Positions 19,066-27,334 of a stretch of 64,000 nucleotides of DNA are shown here, piece by piece. This DNA comes from Ewingella americana (GTDB taxonomy: Bacteria > Pseudomonadota > Gammaproteobacteria > Enterobacterales > Enterobacteriaceae): assembly GCF_006438725.1 (NCBI RefSeq), contig NZ_RCZD01000001.1, positions 620,001 to 684,000 of the forward strand, read 5' to 3'. The position numbers and the translations under genes were made by a program. Position 1 is the stretch's first letter. Every line of letters starts with the position of its first letter. A model generated the notes under the pieces. The model saw only the letters and a program-made list of their open reading frames with translations. It was not told the origin of the DNA and ran no database searches.

Positions 19066-19953
19066 TTAGAAGCTGTAACCGATCACGCCGTAGTAACCCC
19101 AACCGGTGGACTTCACGTCGAAGTTACCGTTGCCGAAGTTCAGCTCAGCACCGTCTTGCCACTGGCCGCCGTTATGGAAGTAACGCGCCACGAACGAGTA
19201 ATGCCAATGCGTATAGTTCAGCGCAAGGATGTGGCTGGACGCAACAGAGTTACTTGAACGTGCCTGACGCCCATTAACGTCATTGAAGCCGCCGTCGCCC
19301 AGATCAGAACCCCAGTCGAAGTTGGTGAACCCGATGTAGCTCAGGCTACCGCCCCACAGCTGAGTTAAGGGTACGAAGTATTTCACTTTGAAACGGTAAC
19401 CATCCCAGCTGTTTTCATTGGCTGCACCGTAGTTTTCCCATTGGTATTTCGCATATACGTTCAGGGAGAGACTCATTGGCAGATGAGTATCAATATCAGT
19501 ACCCAGACCCATGAACCAGGTGTTCTGGCGGTTATCGCTATCCGGCCCCATATCGTAGATATAGTTGTTGGCGAAGTACCACTCTTTGAACGGGCCGAAG
19601 CTCAGATCGGTGTTGGTCATTTTATCGATAGAGAAGCGCGGTTCAATTTCCATAAACATCGGGGAACCGTTCTTATCCCAGATACCGGTGTCGTTGCCAT
19701 TACCGGCGCCGAAGGTTTTTGGAATATCGATGTAGCCGTAGAAATCAAACCAGTCTTTGTGTGCGAAGGCTTCATATTCGAGGTAGACGTCGTTACGAAT
19801 GGTTGGTCCGAAACGGGTATCGGCGCTGCCGACTACGTTAACGCTCTGATGCCACCAGTCGGAAACGAATTCACCCTTGGTGTCATCAGCCAGCACAGTC
19901 GCGCTGTAAGACAAAGCTAAAAGTGCGCCAGCTGCAATAATTTTATTTTTCAT
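19066..19953 (-). CDS. tsx: Nucleoside-specific outer membrane channel Tsx
   Basis: At 295 residues this protein matches E. coli Tsx (294) nearly throughout: signal peptide [22 protein letters not shown], then [70 protein letters not shown], and a final aromatic [10 protein letters not shown] expected for an outer-membrane barrel. It admits nucleosides and deoxynucleosides at low concentration and is a receptor for phage T6 and colicin K in E. coli. It fits well with the nearby purine salvage cluster. In E. coli it is controlled by CRP, CytR and DeoR; a perfect CRP site lies about 300 bp upstream here, a rather long way off. Confidence 0.97.
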   Translation of the reverse strand: MKNKIIAAGALLALSYSATVLADDTKGEFVSDWWHQSVNVVGSADTRFGPTIRNDVYLEYEAFAHKDWFDFYGYIDIPKTFGAGNGNDTGIWDKNGSPMFMEIEPRFSIDKMTNTDLSFGPFKEWYFANNYIYDMGPDSDNRQNTWFMGLGTDIDTHLPMSLSLNVYAKYQWENYGAANENSWDGYRFKVKYFVPLTQLWGGSLSYIGFTNFDWGSDLGDGGFNDVNGRQARSSNSVASSHILALNYTHWHYSFVARYFHNGGQWQDGAELNFGNGNFDVKSTGWGYYGVIGYSF

Positions 19954-20249
19954 TTGTTTACCAGAAGCGGGTTAGGAAGCAACTCCCTGCCAGAAGGAGA
20001 CAATTTTTTACGAAACATTCAGCGTCTGAATATTTATTCAGGGCCACTGCCTGCTTAAAACCGTAATTGGCGTGCCACATCACTACGCATAAAAAAGAAT
20101 CTGAAACTGTGACCTGCAACCGATTGCCATGCCTTAATACAAAGGTTGAGCAAATACCAGCCACCTAAGATCAGATTCAACGTTTGATAGCTAATAAATA
20201 GATTTGGTCAAGGTTTGTCAATTTCTGTTTCATTCCGATACATAGTTTG

Positions 20250-20265
20250 TGTGATGAGAGTCACA
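20250..20265. promoter_or_regulatory. CRP binding site between tsx and the Xre/RES pair
   Basis: TGTGA-TGAGAG-TCACA fits the CRP consensus exactly and the symmetry extends to TTTGTGTGA/TCACACAAA (20246-20269). It lies about 300 bp from tsx and 130 bp from the antitoxin gene. A second half-site TGTGA is at 20108-20112, nearer tsx. Control of tsx is expected from E. coli; effect on the toxin-antitoxin pair is possible. Confidence 0.8.
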
Positions 20266-20330
20266 CAAAATTCACATATTGCTGATAAGGACGTTTCTTA
20301 TACCGCTCGATATCGATTGTGCAAAATGCG

Positions 20331-20367
20331 TACAATTGACAATTGTCGTGCTATTATTATGACAATT
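20331..20367 (+). promoter_or_regulatory. Candidate autoregulatory operator of the Xre/RES pair
   Basis: Three ACAATT motifs (20332-20337, 20340-20345 and 20362-20367) lie 20-55 bp before the antitoxin ATG. The middle one is inside the perfect 10-bp palindrome GACAATTGTC (20338-20347). Repeats and a palindrome over the promoter fit repression by the HTH antitoxin. Promoter hexamers cannot be fixed with good spacing. Confidence 0.45.
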
Positions 20368-20387
20368 AGCGAAAAAAGGAGTCCATC

Positions 20388-20849
20388 ATGCAAACCAAAA
20401 TTTCCGAGCTGCATTCCAAAAATCCCCCCGTGCCTGCAATGCGCCTTTGGCAATCTGCGGGGCTTCCCGCAAGTGGTGGAATAAGTTTGATCAATGCCAT
20501 ACAAAAGGGATTTTCAGTTGATAGTATTCATCGCCTAAACGCCGAACTGGGATGGTCAAAAATGGCTTTGCTGGAAATCATGGGAATAAACGAACGCAGC
20601 TTTGCACGCCGCAAAGCGGAGAACGGTCTGCTGAAAACCGACGAAAGCGAACGCGTCGCACGCCTGATCCGAATCGTGGATGCGGCCACTGACTTATTCG
20701 AAGGCGACCGCAGCGCCGCGCTCGACTGGATACGCCGCCCAGCTCCGGCGCTTGGTGGTGTTCCACCGGTAGAGATGCTGGCCTCAGAGGCGGGTGCGCT
20801 GGAAGTGAATCGCCTGATTGGCCGTCTGGAATACGGGGTCTTTGGGTGA
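20388..20849 (+). CDS. Xre/MbcA/ParS-type antitoxin of a RES toxin-antitoxin pair
   Basis: This 153-residue protein is an antitoxin of the Xre family that pairs with RES-domain toxins. The N-terminal half is helix-turn-helix-like (FSVDSIHRLNAELGWSKMALLEIMGINERSFARRK, residues about 44-78). The C-terminal part carries the DUF2384 toxin-binding domain: SERVARLIRIVDAATDLFEGDRSAALDWIRRPAPALGG near 88-125, ending in GALEVNRLIGRLEYGVFG. The last segment, conserved in the family, covers the toxin's active site. It starts at an ATG preceded by AAAAAAGGAG, a strong ribosome site. It overlaps the toxin start by four bases (GTGA), the usual coupling that keeps the antitoxin in excess. Autorepression is likely through the ACAATT repeats upstream. 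Confidence 0.88.
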   Translation: MQTKISELHSKNPPVPAMRLWQSAGLPASGGISLINAIQKGFSVDSIHRLNAELGWSKMALLEIMGINERSFARRKAENGLLKTDESERVARLIRIVDAATDLFEGDRSAALDWIRRPAPALGGVPPVEMLASEAGALEVNRLIGRLEYGVFG

Positions 20850-21304
20850 GGCTATATCGCATAGTGAAAACCAAACATCTGGCGACAGCCTGGTCGGGTT
20901 CCGGCGCGCAACTTTATGGCGGCCGCTGGAACCCACCCGGAAAACCGGTGGTATACCTCGCCACCAGCATTTCACTGGCCATACTGGAAATCATGGTGCA
21001 TCTGCAAAGTAGCCTGTTGTTACAGGCCTATACGCTGCTGAGTATCGATGTACCCGATGAGATGCTGCCCTCGCTCGATACATCAGCACTCAATACCGAC
21101 TGGAAAGATCCGTCGCCGCCTGACAGTACGCAAAATTTGGGGGAAGCCTGGTTACTGGCCGGGGAAAGTGTCGGATTAAGAGTGCCGTCGGTGATTGTAC
21201 CGAGCGAATTCAATGCCATTATGAATCCGCAACATGCCGATTTCGCCGCCCTGCTTGAGACAGTAAAAACAGAAGCGATGATATTTGATCCGCGCCTGAC
21301 CTGA
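20846..21304 (+). CDS. RES-domain toxin (NAD+-degrading family)
   Basis: This 152-residue protein is a complete RES domain, named for conserved Arg, Glu and Ser. The N terminus reads MRLYRIVKTKHLATAWSGSG, followed by YGGRWNPPGKPVVYLATS (Arg near 27), SLAILEIMVH (Glu near 48) and, near the end, GLRVPSVIVPSEFNAIMNP (Ser in the VPS motif). Known RES toxins break down cellular NAD+ and stop growth; neutralisation is by the adjacent Xre-type protein. The start is a GTG overlapping the antitoxin stop. All key residues seem present, so it is likely active. No mobile-element remnant surrounds the pair. Confidence 0.9.
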   Translation: MRLYRIVKTKHLATAWSGSGAQLYGGRWNPPGKPVVYLATSISLAILEIMVHLQSSLLLQAYTLLSIDVPDEMLPSLDTSALNTDWKDPSPPDSTQNLGEAWLLAGESVGLRVPSVIVPSEFNAIMNPQHADFAALLETVKTEAMIFDPRLT

Positions 21305-21339
21305 CGGCCAGACGCGTGATGTGGTTTAGGACGAAGCGT

Positions 21340-21792
21340 TTATGATGACTGGCGATTGCTGCGGTAAATCAGCCATAAAGCGATCGCCAGGCAGGGAACC
21401 GCAGCCATGCGTTGCCATGAAAGGCCGATCGTCGGGTTTTGCAACCAACCGAAATTATCAATCATCATCCCCATCGACAACTGCCCAAGAATAACCGCCA
21501 CCGTCGCGGCGGCAGTGCCAATCCGTGGTACAGCGGTGACCATGATGATGATGTACGGCACGCCAAACAGTGCGCCCATCAGTTGCCATTTCGGCACAGT
21601 CAGCAGCGTGGCAGACTGCGGTGTCTGGATAAACAAAATCAGCACGCCGGTGATGGCTGCGCCTACGCTGAAAGTCAAAAATGCACTTTTCAGCACGCCG
21701 ACTTTTTCGCCCAGTTTACCATTGACCGCCGCCTGCATGCTTAGTGCGGATCCGGCTACCACAGCCAGAATAATCATTATGACTTCCGTCAT
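21340..21792 (-). CDS. YdcZ-type small DMT transporter subunit (DUF606), second of a pair
   Basis: This 150-residue membrane protein has five predicted transmembrane helices and belongs to the DMT superfamily branch DUF606/YdcZ. It begins MTEVIMIILAVVAGSALSMQAAVNGKLGEKVG; the family signature is the QAAVNGKLG motif, and GALFGVPYIIIMVTAVPRIGTAAATVAVILGQL is typical of the core. Such half-size proteins usually pair up. It starts only two bases after the stop of the sister gene, which strongly suggests a heterodimer. The substrate is not known. The divergent LysR gene is the likely regulator. Confidence 0.82.
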   Translation of the reverse strand: MTEVIMIILAVVAGSALSMQAAVNGKLGEKVGVLKSAFLTFSVGAAITGVLILFIQTPQSATLLTVPKWQLMGALFGVPYIIIMVTAVPRIGTAAATVAVILGQLSMGMMIDNFGWLQNPTIGLSWQRMAAVPCLAIALWLIYRSNRQSS

Positions 21793-21794
21793 GT

Positions 21795-22229
21795 TCAGCT
21801 CCAGGCAATCAAAATTAACGCGACGACAATAAACGCCAGCGCCAGCAAGCGCTCAACGCCCACTTTTTTCGCCGGGCTGCCAAACCAGCCAAAATGGTCA
21901 ATCAGCAAGCTCTTAGCCACCTGACCGGAAAGAATGGCGATCATCGTCAGGCCGATACCAATCAGCGGCGTCGCCAGTGTCAGCACAATCACGTAAACCG
22001 GCCCCAGTACACCGCCCAGCAGTTGCCAGCCCGGCAGTTGAGTAAACGCCGGGGCATTGCGCGGACTGAAAAACAGCACCAATAAACCGGTCAGCACAGC
22101 ACCAACCCCAAAGATACTCAGCGTCGCCCATAAATGGCCGACCTCCGTTCCCAGCGGTCCAAGCAGCCCGGCCTCCAGCGATAGCCCCATGCCAGCCAAT
22201 ACCACCAGCGGAATTAAGATCAGATTCAT
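21795..22229 (-). CDS. YdcZ-type small DMT transporter subunit (DUF606), first of a pair
   Basis: This 144-residue protein is homologous to the next gene, sharing the layout GMGLSLEAGLLGPLGTEVGHLWATL at the N terminus and GGVLGPVYVIVLTLATPLIGIGLTMIAILSGQVAKSLLIDHFGWFG in the middle (compare LGQLSMGMMIDNFGWLQ in its partner). The frame is open to an ATG at 22328, but 33 polar residues would precede the first membrane helix. The ATG at 22229, with GGA seven bases before, gives a start directly at the helix. The upstream 100 bp shared with the LysR gene is the likely operator region. Confidence 0.8.
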   Translation of the reverse strand: MNLILIPLVVLAGMGLSLEAGLLGPLGTEVGHLWATLSIFGVGAVLTGLLVLFFSPRNAPAFTQLPGWQLLGGVLGPVYVIVLTLATPLIGIGLTMIAILSGQVAKSLLIDHFGWFGSPAKKVGVERLLALAFIVVALILIAWS

Positions 22230-22330
22230 TATTTTCCAGTTACGCCCTGATAAAAGAAACGGACTATAGCGTAGCGTTTCATTGCGAAAAACAGGACAAT
22301 CAGGAAAATACTTTTGCCGGATACGCACAG

Positions 22331-23263
22331 ATGGAAGGTTTTAATCAGATCAACTTCAAGGCACTGCGTCTGTTTGTCGCAGTGGTGGATCAGGGCAGCT
22401 TTTCCGAAGTGGCGCGCCGCGAAGCCATGTCGCCGTCCACCATTTCCCGCGCCGTGCAGCAGATAGAACAAGCCTTACAGACTCAGTTGCTGTATCGCAA
22501 TACCCGCGCAGTCAGCCCCACCGAGTCGGGGAACCTGCTCGCTCATCATGCCCGGCAGGTTTTGGATCAACTCGATCAGGCTCAGCGCGGTTTACAGGAG
22601 CAGGATCTGGAGCCGGGCGGACTGGTGCGCATCAACGCCCCCGTGGTGTTCGGCCAGCGCCACATTGCCCCCTGGTTGCATGAACTCTGCGCACGCTATC
22701 CCAAACTTCACATTGAGCTGATGCAGACAGATGATTTTATCGATCCTTTGCATGATGCCACCGACTTGCTGATCCGCATCGGCGTTATGGCCGACTCCAC
22801 CTTGCAATCGCGCACGCTCGGGCATCAGCGCTTCAGGCTTGCTGCCAGCCCTGCCTACCTGGCCCGCGCCGGAACCCCAGCTTCGCCCGCAGAACTGGCG
22901 CAACACAGTTGCCTGGTTTTTAAAGGTTTTGCCGGTTCGCAGCGCTGGTTTTTCCGCCAACCGCACCATGAATGGCAACCGTACAGTTTGCACGGCGCAC
23001 TCACCAGCAACAATGCAGAAACCCTGACACAGGCCGCTATCGACGGCGTGGGGTTGGTGGTCTTCCCGACCTGGCTTATTGGCGATGCGTTGCATGACGG
23101 CCGTCTGGTCAACGTGCTGGGGGGCTTTGACGTCTCCACCTCGCTGGAAACACAAACGATCTCTGCCGTGTATCCGCACAGTAAAAGGCTGTCGATTAAA
23201 GTCCGTGCGGTGATTGATTTTCTGCGGGAGAAATACGGCGAGACACCCTATTGGGAGAGATAA
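22331..23263 (+). CDS. LysR-family transcriptional regulator divergent from the YdcZ-type pair
   Basis: This 310-residue LysR-family regulator has the N-terminal HTH (NFKALRLFVAVVDQGSFSEVARREAMSPSTISRAVQQIEQALQTQLLYRNTRAVSPTESG, residues about 8-68) and a C-terminal substrate-binding domain starting LVRINAPVVFGQRHIAPWL. The domain resembles the AaeR/DsdC-like group of LysR proteins that control adjacent exporters. It is divergent from the small transporter pair, with about 100 bp between starts, so it probably regulates them and itself. Nothing tells its effector. A terminator follows. Confidence 0.85.
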   Translation: MEGFNQINFKALRLFVAVVDQGSFSEVARREAMSPSTISRAVQQIEQALQTQLLYRNTRAVSPTESGNLLAHHARQVLDQLDQAQRGLQEQDLEPGGLVRINAPVVFGQRHIAPWLHELCARYPKLHIELMQTDDFIDPLHDATDLLIRIGVMADSTLQSRTLGHQRFRLAASPAYLARAGTPASPAELAQHSCLVFKGFAGSQRWFFRQPHHEWQPYSLHGALTSNNAETLTQAAIDGVGLVVFPTWLIGDALHDGRLVNVLGGFDVSTSLETQTISAVYPHSKRLSIKVRAVIDFLREKYGETPYWER

Positions 23264-23300
23264 TGGCTGACGCATAGCCAACGTCCATCAGGCACAAAAA

Positions 23301-23323
23301 ACGCGGCCAGAGCCGCGTTTTTT
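23301..23323. terminator. Terminator after the LysR gene
   Basis: ACGCGGC (23301-23307) pairs with GCCGCGT (23312-23318) around CAGA, with a five-A lead and a T-run after. It can end the LysR transcript and, in reverse, the porin transcript. Confidence 0.88.
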
Positions 23324-23384
23324 GTTACTACTATTCTGTGTCTGAAAATGCCTGTCTTTTTTGCTCACTACACTCAGCAACAGG

Positions 23385-24512
23385 TTAGAACTGATAAACC
23401 AGACCGACCGCCGTCACATCATCGGTATTGATACCGGCGTTGTCGGTGAAGGTGCTGGCGTCGATCAGGTTGATTTTGTAATCAACATAAGCCGACATGT
23501 TTTTGTTGAAATAGTAGGTCGCACCCAAGTCAACAAACTTCACCAGGTCCTGATCATCGTAGTTATTGCCTAAACGGTCACTGCCCAGATCTTTACCGCG
23601 AGTCTGGTTATAGGCCACGAACGGACGCAAACCAAAGTCGAACTGGTAACTTGCATAGGCTTCAAACGCCTGTGACTGGTTAGCATAACCATAAGCTTCT
23701 GAATCGGTAGAACCGAAGCGTGAAGCGTTATAAGCCTGAGTAAACATCGCGGCCAGATAGACGTTGTTCGCGTCATATTTCAGACCACCGGTATAACCTT
23801 CCGCTTTTTTACCGCCACCCATAATACCCGCTGCAGAATTTTGCTCATCTGTACGGTCTGAGTTGAAGAACGCACCGGCAACGCTGACGCCAGCGCCGAT
23901 ATCGTAGCTCAGGGACATACCGTAACCGTCGCCATTCTGCGTCAAGACATCACGCGTACCGGGTTCAGCACCGCCGCTATCGTTTTTACCCTGATACTGA
24001 AGAGCAAACTTCAGGCCATCAACCAGACCAAAGAAGTTGTTATTACGGTAGGTGGCGACGCCATTAGTACGCTGGAAAAGGAACTGGTCAGCGCCATAGG
24101 TAGAGCCATCAAACTCAGGCTGCATATCGGTCCATGATGCAACGTCATACATCACGCCATTGTTACGGCCATAATCGAATGAACCGTAGTCGCCAAATTT
24201 CAAACCAGCAAAACCATAACGGGTGAAGGAATTATCACCAGAATCAGAGCTTTCAGCGTGGTTAGCCTGAACCTGATACTCCCACTGACCATAACCGGTC
24301 AACTGGTCGTTGATCTGGGTTTCACCTTTGAAACCCAGACGGATGTAGCTCTGGTCACCATCAGAGCCAGCATTATTTGAGAAATAGTGTAAGCCATCAA
24401 CCAAACCGTACAGGTCCAGTTTATTACCATCTTTATTATAGACTTCTGCCGCACTTGCTGATCCTGCCACTAATAATGCAGGGACCAAGAGAGAAAGAAT
24501 TCGATATTTCAT
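23385..24512 (-). CDS. ompC: OmpC/OmpF-type general porin, OmpC position
   Basis: This 375-residue protein has a signal peptide cleaved after GSASA and a mature N terminus [24 protein letters not shown], and ends with the outer-membrane sorting Phe (GLVYQF). The loop-3 signature MQPEFDG and the strand motif [17 protein letters not shown] mark it as a trimeric 16-stranded enterobacterial porin. It lets small hydrophilic solutes, including many antibiotics, cross the outer membrane. Sequence alone would not separate OmpC from OmpF, but a MicF RNA gene is divergent from it at 24855, as with ompC in E. coli. An OmpR-like box lies about 150 bp upstream. The 5' UTR is probably long and AT-rich. Confidence 0.9.
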   Translation of the reverse strand: MKYRILSLLVPALLVAGSASAAEVYNKDGNKLDLYGLVDGLHYFSNNAGSDGDQSYIRLGFKGETQINDQLTGYGQWEYQVQANHAESSDSGDNSFTRYGFAGLKFGDYGSFDYGRNNGVMYDVASWTDMQPEFDGSTYGADQFLFQRTNGVATYRNNNFFGLVDGLKFALQYQGKNDSGGAEPGTRDVLTQNGDGYGMSLSYDIGAGVSVAGAFFNSDRTDEQNSAAGIMGGGKKAEGYTGGLKYDANNVYLAAMFTQAYNASRFGSTDSEAYGYANQSQAFEAYASYQFDFGLRPFVAYNQTRGKDLGSDRLGNNYDDQDLVKFVDLGATYYFNKNMSAYVDYKINLIDASTFTDNAGINTDDVTAVGLVYQF

Positions 24513-24664
24513 TTGAGCTATCCTCGTAAGGTGTCGGGCGTGCCACTGATTGAAGAGTCTTGGGTGAAGTAAAACGATTAAAATTATATGCCCGACATGG
24601 CAAATCCATTCTCTGTATATAAAGTCTATTAATCCAGAAAGAAAATGATACCAACTTAGTGATA

Positions 24665-24692
24665 GTGTTTCGTATCTATTATTAAATGTAAC
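24665..24692 (-). promoter_or_regulatory. OmpR-like box upstream of ompC
   Basis: On the minus strand the region reads GTTACATTTAATAATAG followed by ATACGAAACAC, close to the TTACATTTTGAAACA pattern of the E. coli ompC OmpR sites. It lies about 150-180 bp before the ompC start, between ompC and micF. Identification by eye only. Confidence 0.4.
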
Positions 24693-24803
24693 ATAATGTT
24701 AATGGTGACGAACTTTCTTGAAAAAACTCAATTGTTAAAATATAGCACTTATCGCTAATTTATTAAAAAATACATATATATCAATAAAATAAGAACAACC
24801 CAT

Positions 24804-24847
24804 AGAGCACTAAGTGATAAAGCAAAAAATCAATAATTCTATATAAT
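24804..24847 (+). promoter_or_regulatory. micF promoter with a Mar/Sox/Rob-like box
   Basis: A perfect -10 TATAAT is at 24842-24847, 8 bases before the RNA start. At 24804-24822 the GCAC core with downstream AAA at the right spacing resembles the marbox bound by MarA, SoxS and Rob, next to where the -35 hexamer would lie. E. coli micF is activated by these proteins and by OmpR. The -35 itself is poor, as expected of an activated promoter. Confidence 0.5.
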
Positions 24848-24854
24848 CCCACTT

Positions 24855-24935
24855 GCTATCATCATTATTTGTTATTCATTACCTTCATTCCACATTTTAT
24901 GGAAACGACAGCCGGCCTTATGGCCGGTTTTTTTT
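24855..24935 (+). ncRNA. micF: MicF small RNA
   Basis: The RNA starts GCTATCATCATTA, the 5' end conserved in MicF of E. coli, Salmonella, Serratia and Yersinia, which base-pairs with ompF mRNA. The next 30 nt are similar in style (TATTCATTACCTTCATTC). It ends with the terminator hairpin CCGGCC/GGCCGG (24912-24927) and eight T residues, giving about 81 nt against 93 in E. coli. It is divergent from the ompC-type porin, as in other Enterobacterales, with a good -10 TATAAT. MicF is an Hfq-dependent repressor of the ompF porin and of lrp and others, made in response to stress. The target porin gene itself is not in the window. Confidence 0.88.
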
Positions 24936-25357
24936 CGCCTTTTGTGCGGTAGTTACAGCATGTGACATTGTCAAAATCGGGTTATTTCATACCGGTAGTA
25001 CAATACGGATAATTTATCAATATTCATATTCACTCATTCATCCTTGTCATTATTCCCTCTTATTTATCTTATTCCCTTCACAATCTGAACAGTAATTTAT
25101 TAATATCTGATACAAAAACAATCAATTATAGCGGCCATAAAACAATCAGTTAATTGGTCATCGCCGGTTTTCTCCACAAAAAAATCAATTTTTGTACAGT
25201 GTTGGTCACCTGACAGGTTAATCCGTTACTATAAGACCAATCTAAGAGCAATCCCGCTGATGTTGCCCTTCTCAGCCGATACACTCTTGCTTTGCCCGCG
25301 TCTGACTGCCTGTCAGGCTAAAGCGCGCCACATTCACGCCCGGACTCAAGGAACCTC
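24936..25357. other. Non-coding spacer between micF and the Sel1-repeat gene
   Basis: This 420-bp AT-rich spacer has no convincing gene. The only feature is a possible weak promoter near the end (TTGGTC at 25202-25207 and TACTAT at 25227-25232, spacing 19) and AAGGA at 25349-25353 which serves the next gene. Confidence 0.4.
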
Positions 25358-27334
25358 ATGTCACAACAGGATCAGCACGACAACCTCTCAAAAGCCAGAA
25401 TGCTTCTGGCAACACGCCGTTTTGCTAAACTCGACGAGTGGCTGTTGACGCTGATGCGCGGTTGGCAGAACCAGACGGATAGTCACAGTGACTACGGTCT
25501 GGTTCTGCACCCGGGAACGCTGACGTCCGGGCCGGAGACCCAAACGCTTGATCCGCTCGATGTGTTCAGTGACTGGGTGCAGCAGTGCCCTCACAGTTAC
25601 CATGCCCATGTTCTGCTGGGGATGTTCTGGCATGAGCAGGCGTGGAGGATCCGTCAGGGAAACGGAAAAGATGACATTGAAGACAGCCAGTGGCTGGGCG
25701 CACAACTGTGCTGCGACTACTCGGTACTGGCTTTTTTACGCGCCATCGAACTGCATCCGCGGCCAACCCACGCGTTTCGTCATCTGATGAACCTGAGCGG
25801 CGGTTTTGGCGAGCCTTATTGGTTACGCGACCTGTTTGCCGGGCGGTCTCCCCTTCCTTTGCACGAAAAATTTAACATTGCCGGCAGCCCTGTCTGGCAT
25901 ACCGGCGTGGCGCATCTGCACGCGCTGGGCATCGAGCCCGCTACCCATTGGCCGCAAACGCTCCCCGCCGCCTTGAGAAACACCCGTCAGGAGGAGGAAC
26001 AGGCGCTGGATCACTGGCTGCGCATGGCGATGTCAGTGCGCCAGAGTGATGTGGGAACGATGGAGTCGTACCTGATTTTCCACTCTGCCGCCTGGGGCGG
26101 GGATGACAACCAGCAGATGGCGATTATCGACGGGCCACTGTGTGCCGAGTTTAGTGAAGATGAGCGTAACTATTTTCGTGCTAACGCCCTGACTGACGCG
26201 CTGTCCGGCGACATTGCCGATCGTGATTCAGAACGCGCTAATCAACTGCAACAGCGCCTGCAACAACTCCTCGCGCAGCCGCTGGAGGATACCGTCCGCA
26301 TCCGCCTGCTCGACCTTTATGGCACCTGTGCCGCTTACTGGCAGGATGACGATCAGGCTGGCCTGGCGGTCTACAACGCCTTGTTTGACCTCTCACCGCA
26401 GGCGATGCCGGGCCATTTTGCCGCGATGTTTATCTCCCGCGCTGTGCTCGCCAATGGTGAACAGCAGGGGTTAGCGACGCTGACGTCCTTACTGATCCGT
26501 GCCATCAACCAACCCGACGACGCCGTATTGGTGGCCTATGCCGCCGCTGCGGTGCAGTACGGATTGTATGGCCTGCCGCTGCAACCAGAGCTCAGCCGGG
26601 GTCTGATGGATCATGCGGCCTCACTGATACAGCAGTCTGGTGAGGACACCAGTGCAAAAGATCTCATCACCATCGCCCACGATATGGCGATCAATGACAA
26701 CTTCGACGCCGCGCACTTCCTGATGACCGAAATGGCCCGCCGTGGCAGCGCATTGCACAGCTACGAGCTCTATTTCTTCTATCGCAACGGCTGGCATCAG
26801 GATGTTCCTGAGACTTTCCACAGCGACAGCAACGCCATGGACTGTGTGCTCAGCGCCGCCCGTTCGGGCATGGTTCCCGCCATGTTCACCTGTGCGAATG
26901 CGTTGCGTGAAGGTATCGGCGGCGAAACCGATTATCAACAGGCTATGCAGTGGTATCAGCGGGCAATCGACGCCGGACACCCCTCCTCCTCATACTGGCG
27001 TGCGAGTTGCGCACTGGATCACGGCCCTGAGCAGGATAAACGCCTGGCCGCTGAGCAGTGGCTACCCGCCATTTTGCTTGACCCGCAACATCCCGATCGC
27101 AGCGAAGCCGCCTACACCCTCGGCATGGCCTGGCTGACCGGCAGCGGTGTCAAAAAGAATCGCCACACTGCCGCGCAATTTATGGAATTCGTTCTCGAAC
27201 TGGATCCAGCATCCGACGCTGCCCGCCAGGTGCTCAATGAACTGACCGGCTCCCTGCGCAACCGTATGAGCCTGTGGCAGGACAAACGTAAAACCGACGA
27301 AACCGACGCCGTGGCGAAATACCGCGTGATTTAA
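25358..27334 (+). CDS. Sel1/TPR-like repeat protein with DUF4034-type N terminus
   Basis: This 658-residue protein has no signal peptide or membrane segment and is predicted cytoplasmic. The N-terminal 200 residues resemble DUF4034 proteins (RRFAKLDEWLLTLMRGW, then HSYHAHVLLGMFWHEQAWRIRG-like text). The middle consists of alpha-helical hairpins, and the C terminus has Sel1-type repeats: ALREGIGGETDYQQAMQWYQRAIDAGH near 525-550 and YTLGMAWLTGSGVKKNRHTAAQFMEFVLELDP near 595-625. Sel1 repeats usually mediate protein-protein contacts. Its function is unknown. It starts at an ATG with AAGGA upstream and converges on the type I secretion gene, the two stops overlapping by four bases. Its place between micF and the adhesin operon may be chance or a functional link. 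Confidence 0.75.
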   Translation: MSQQDQHDNLSKARMLLATRRFAKLDEWLLTLMRGWQNQTDSHSDYGLVLHPGTLTSGPETQTLDPLDVFSDWVQQCPHSYHAHVLLGMFWHEQAWRIRQGNGKDDIEDSQWLGAQLCCDYSVLAFLRAIELHPRPTHAFRHLMNLSGGFGEPYWLRDLFAGRSPLPLHEKFNIAGSPVWHTGVAHLHALGIEPATHWPQTLPAALRNTRQEEEQALDHWLRMAMSVRQSDVGTMESYLIFHSAAWGGDDNQQMAIIDGPLCAEFSEDERNYFRANALTDALSGDIADRDSERANQLQQRLQQLLAQPLEDTVRIRLLDLYGTCAAYWQDDDQAGLAVYNALFDLSPQAMPGHFAAMFISRAVLANGEQQGLATLTSLLIRAINQPDDAVLVAYAAAAVQYGLYGLPLQPELSRGLMDHAASLIQQSGEDTSAKDLITIAHDMAINDNFDAAHFLMTEMARRGSALHSYELYFFYRNGWHQDVPETFHSDSNAMDCVLSAARSGMVPAMFTCANALREGIGGETDYQQAMQWYQRAIDAGHPSSSYWRASCALDHGPEQDKRLAAEQWLPAILLDPQHPDRSEAAYTLGMAWLTGSGVKKNRHTAAQFMEFVLELDPASDAARQVLNELTGSLRNRMSLWQDKRKTDETDAVAKYRVI

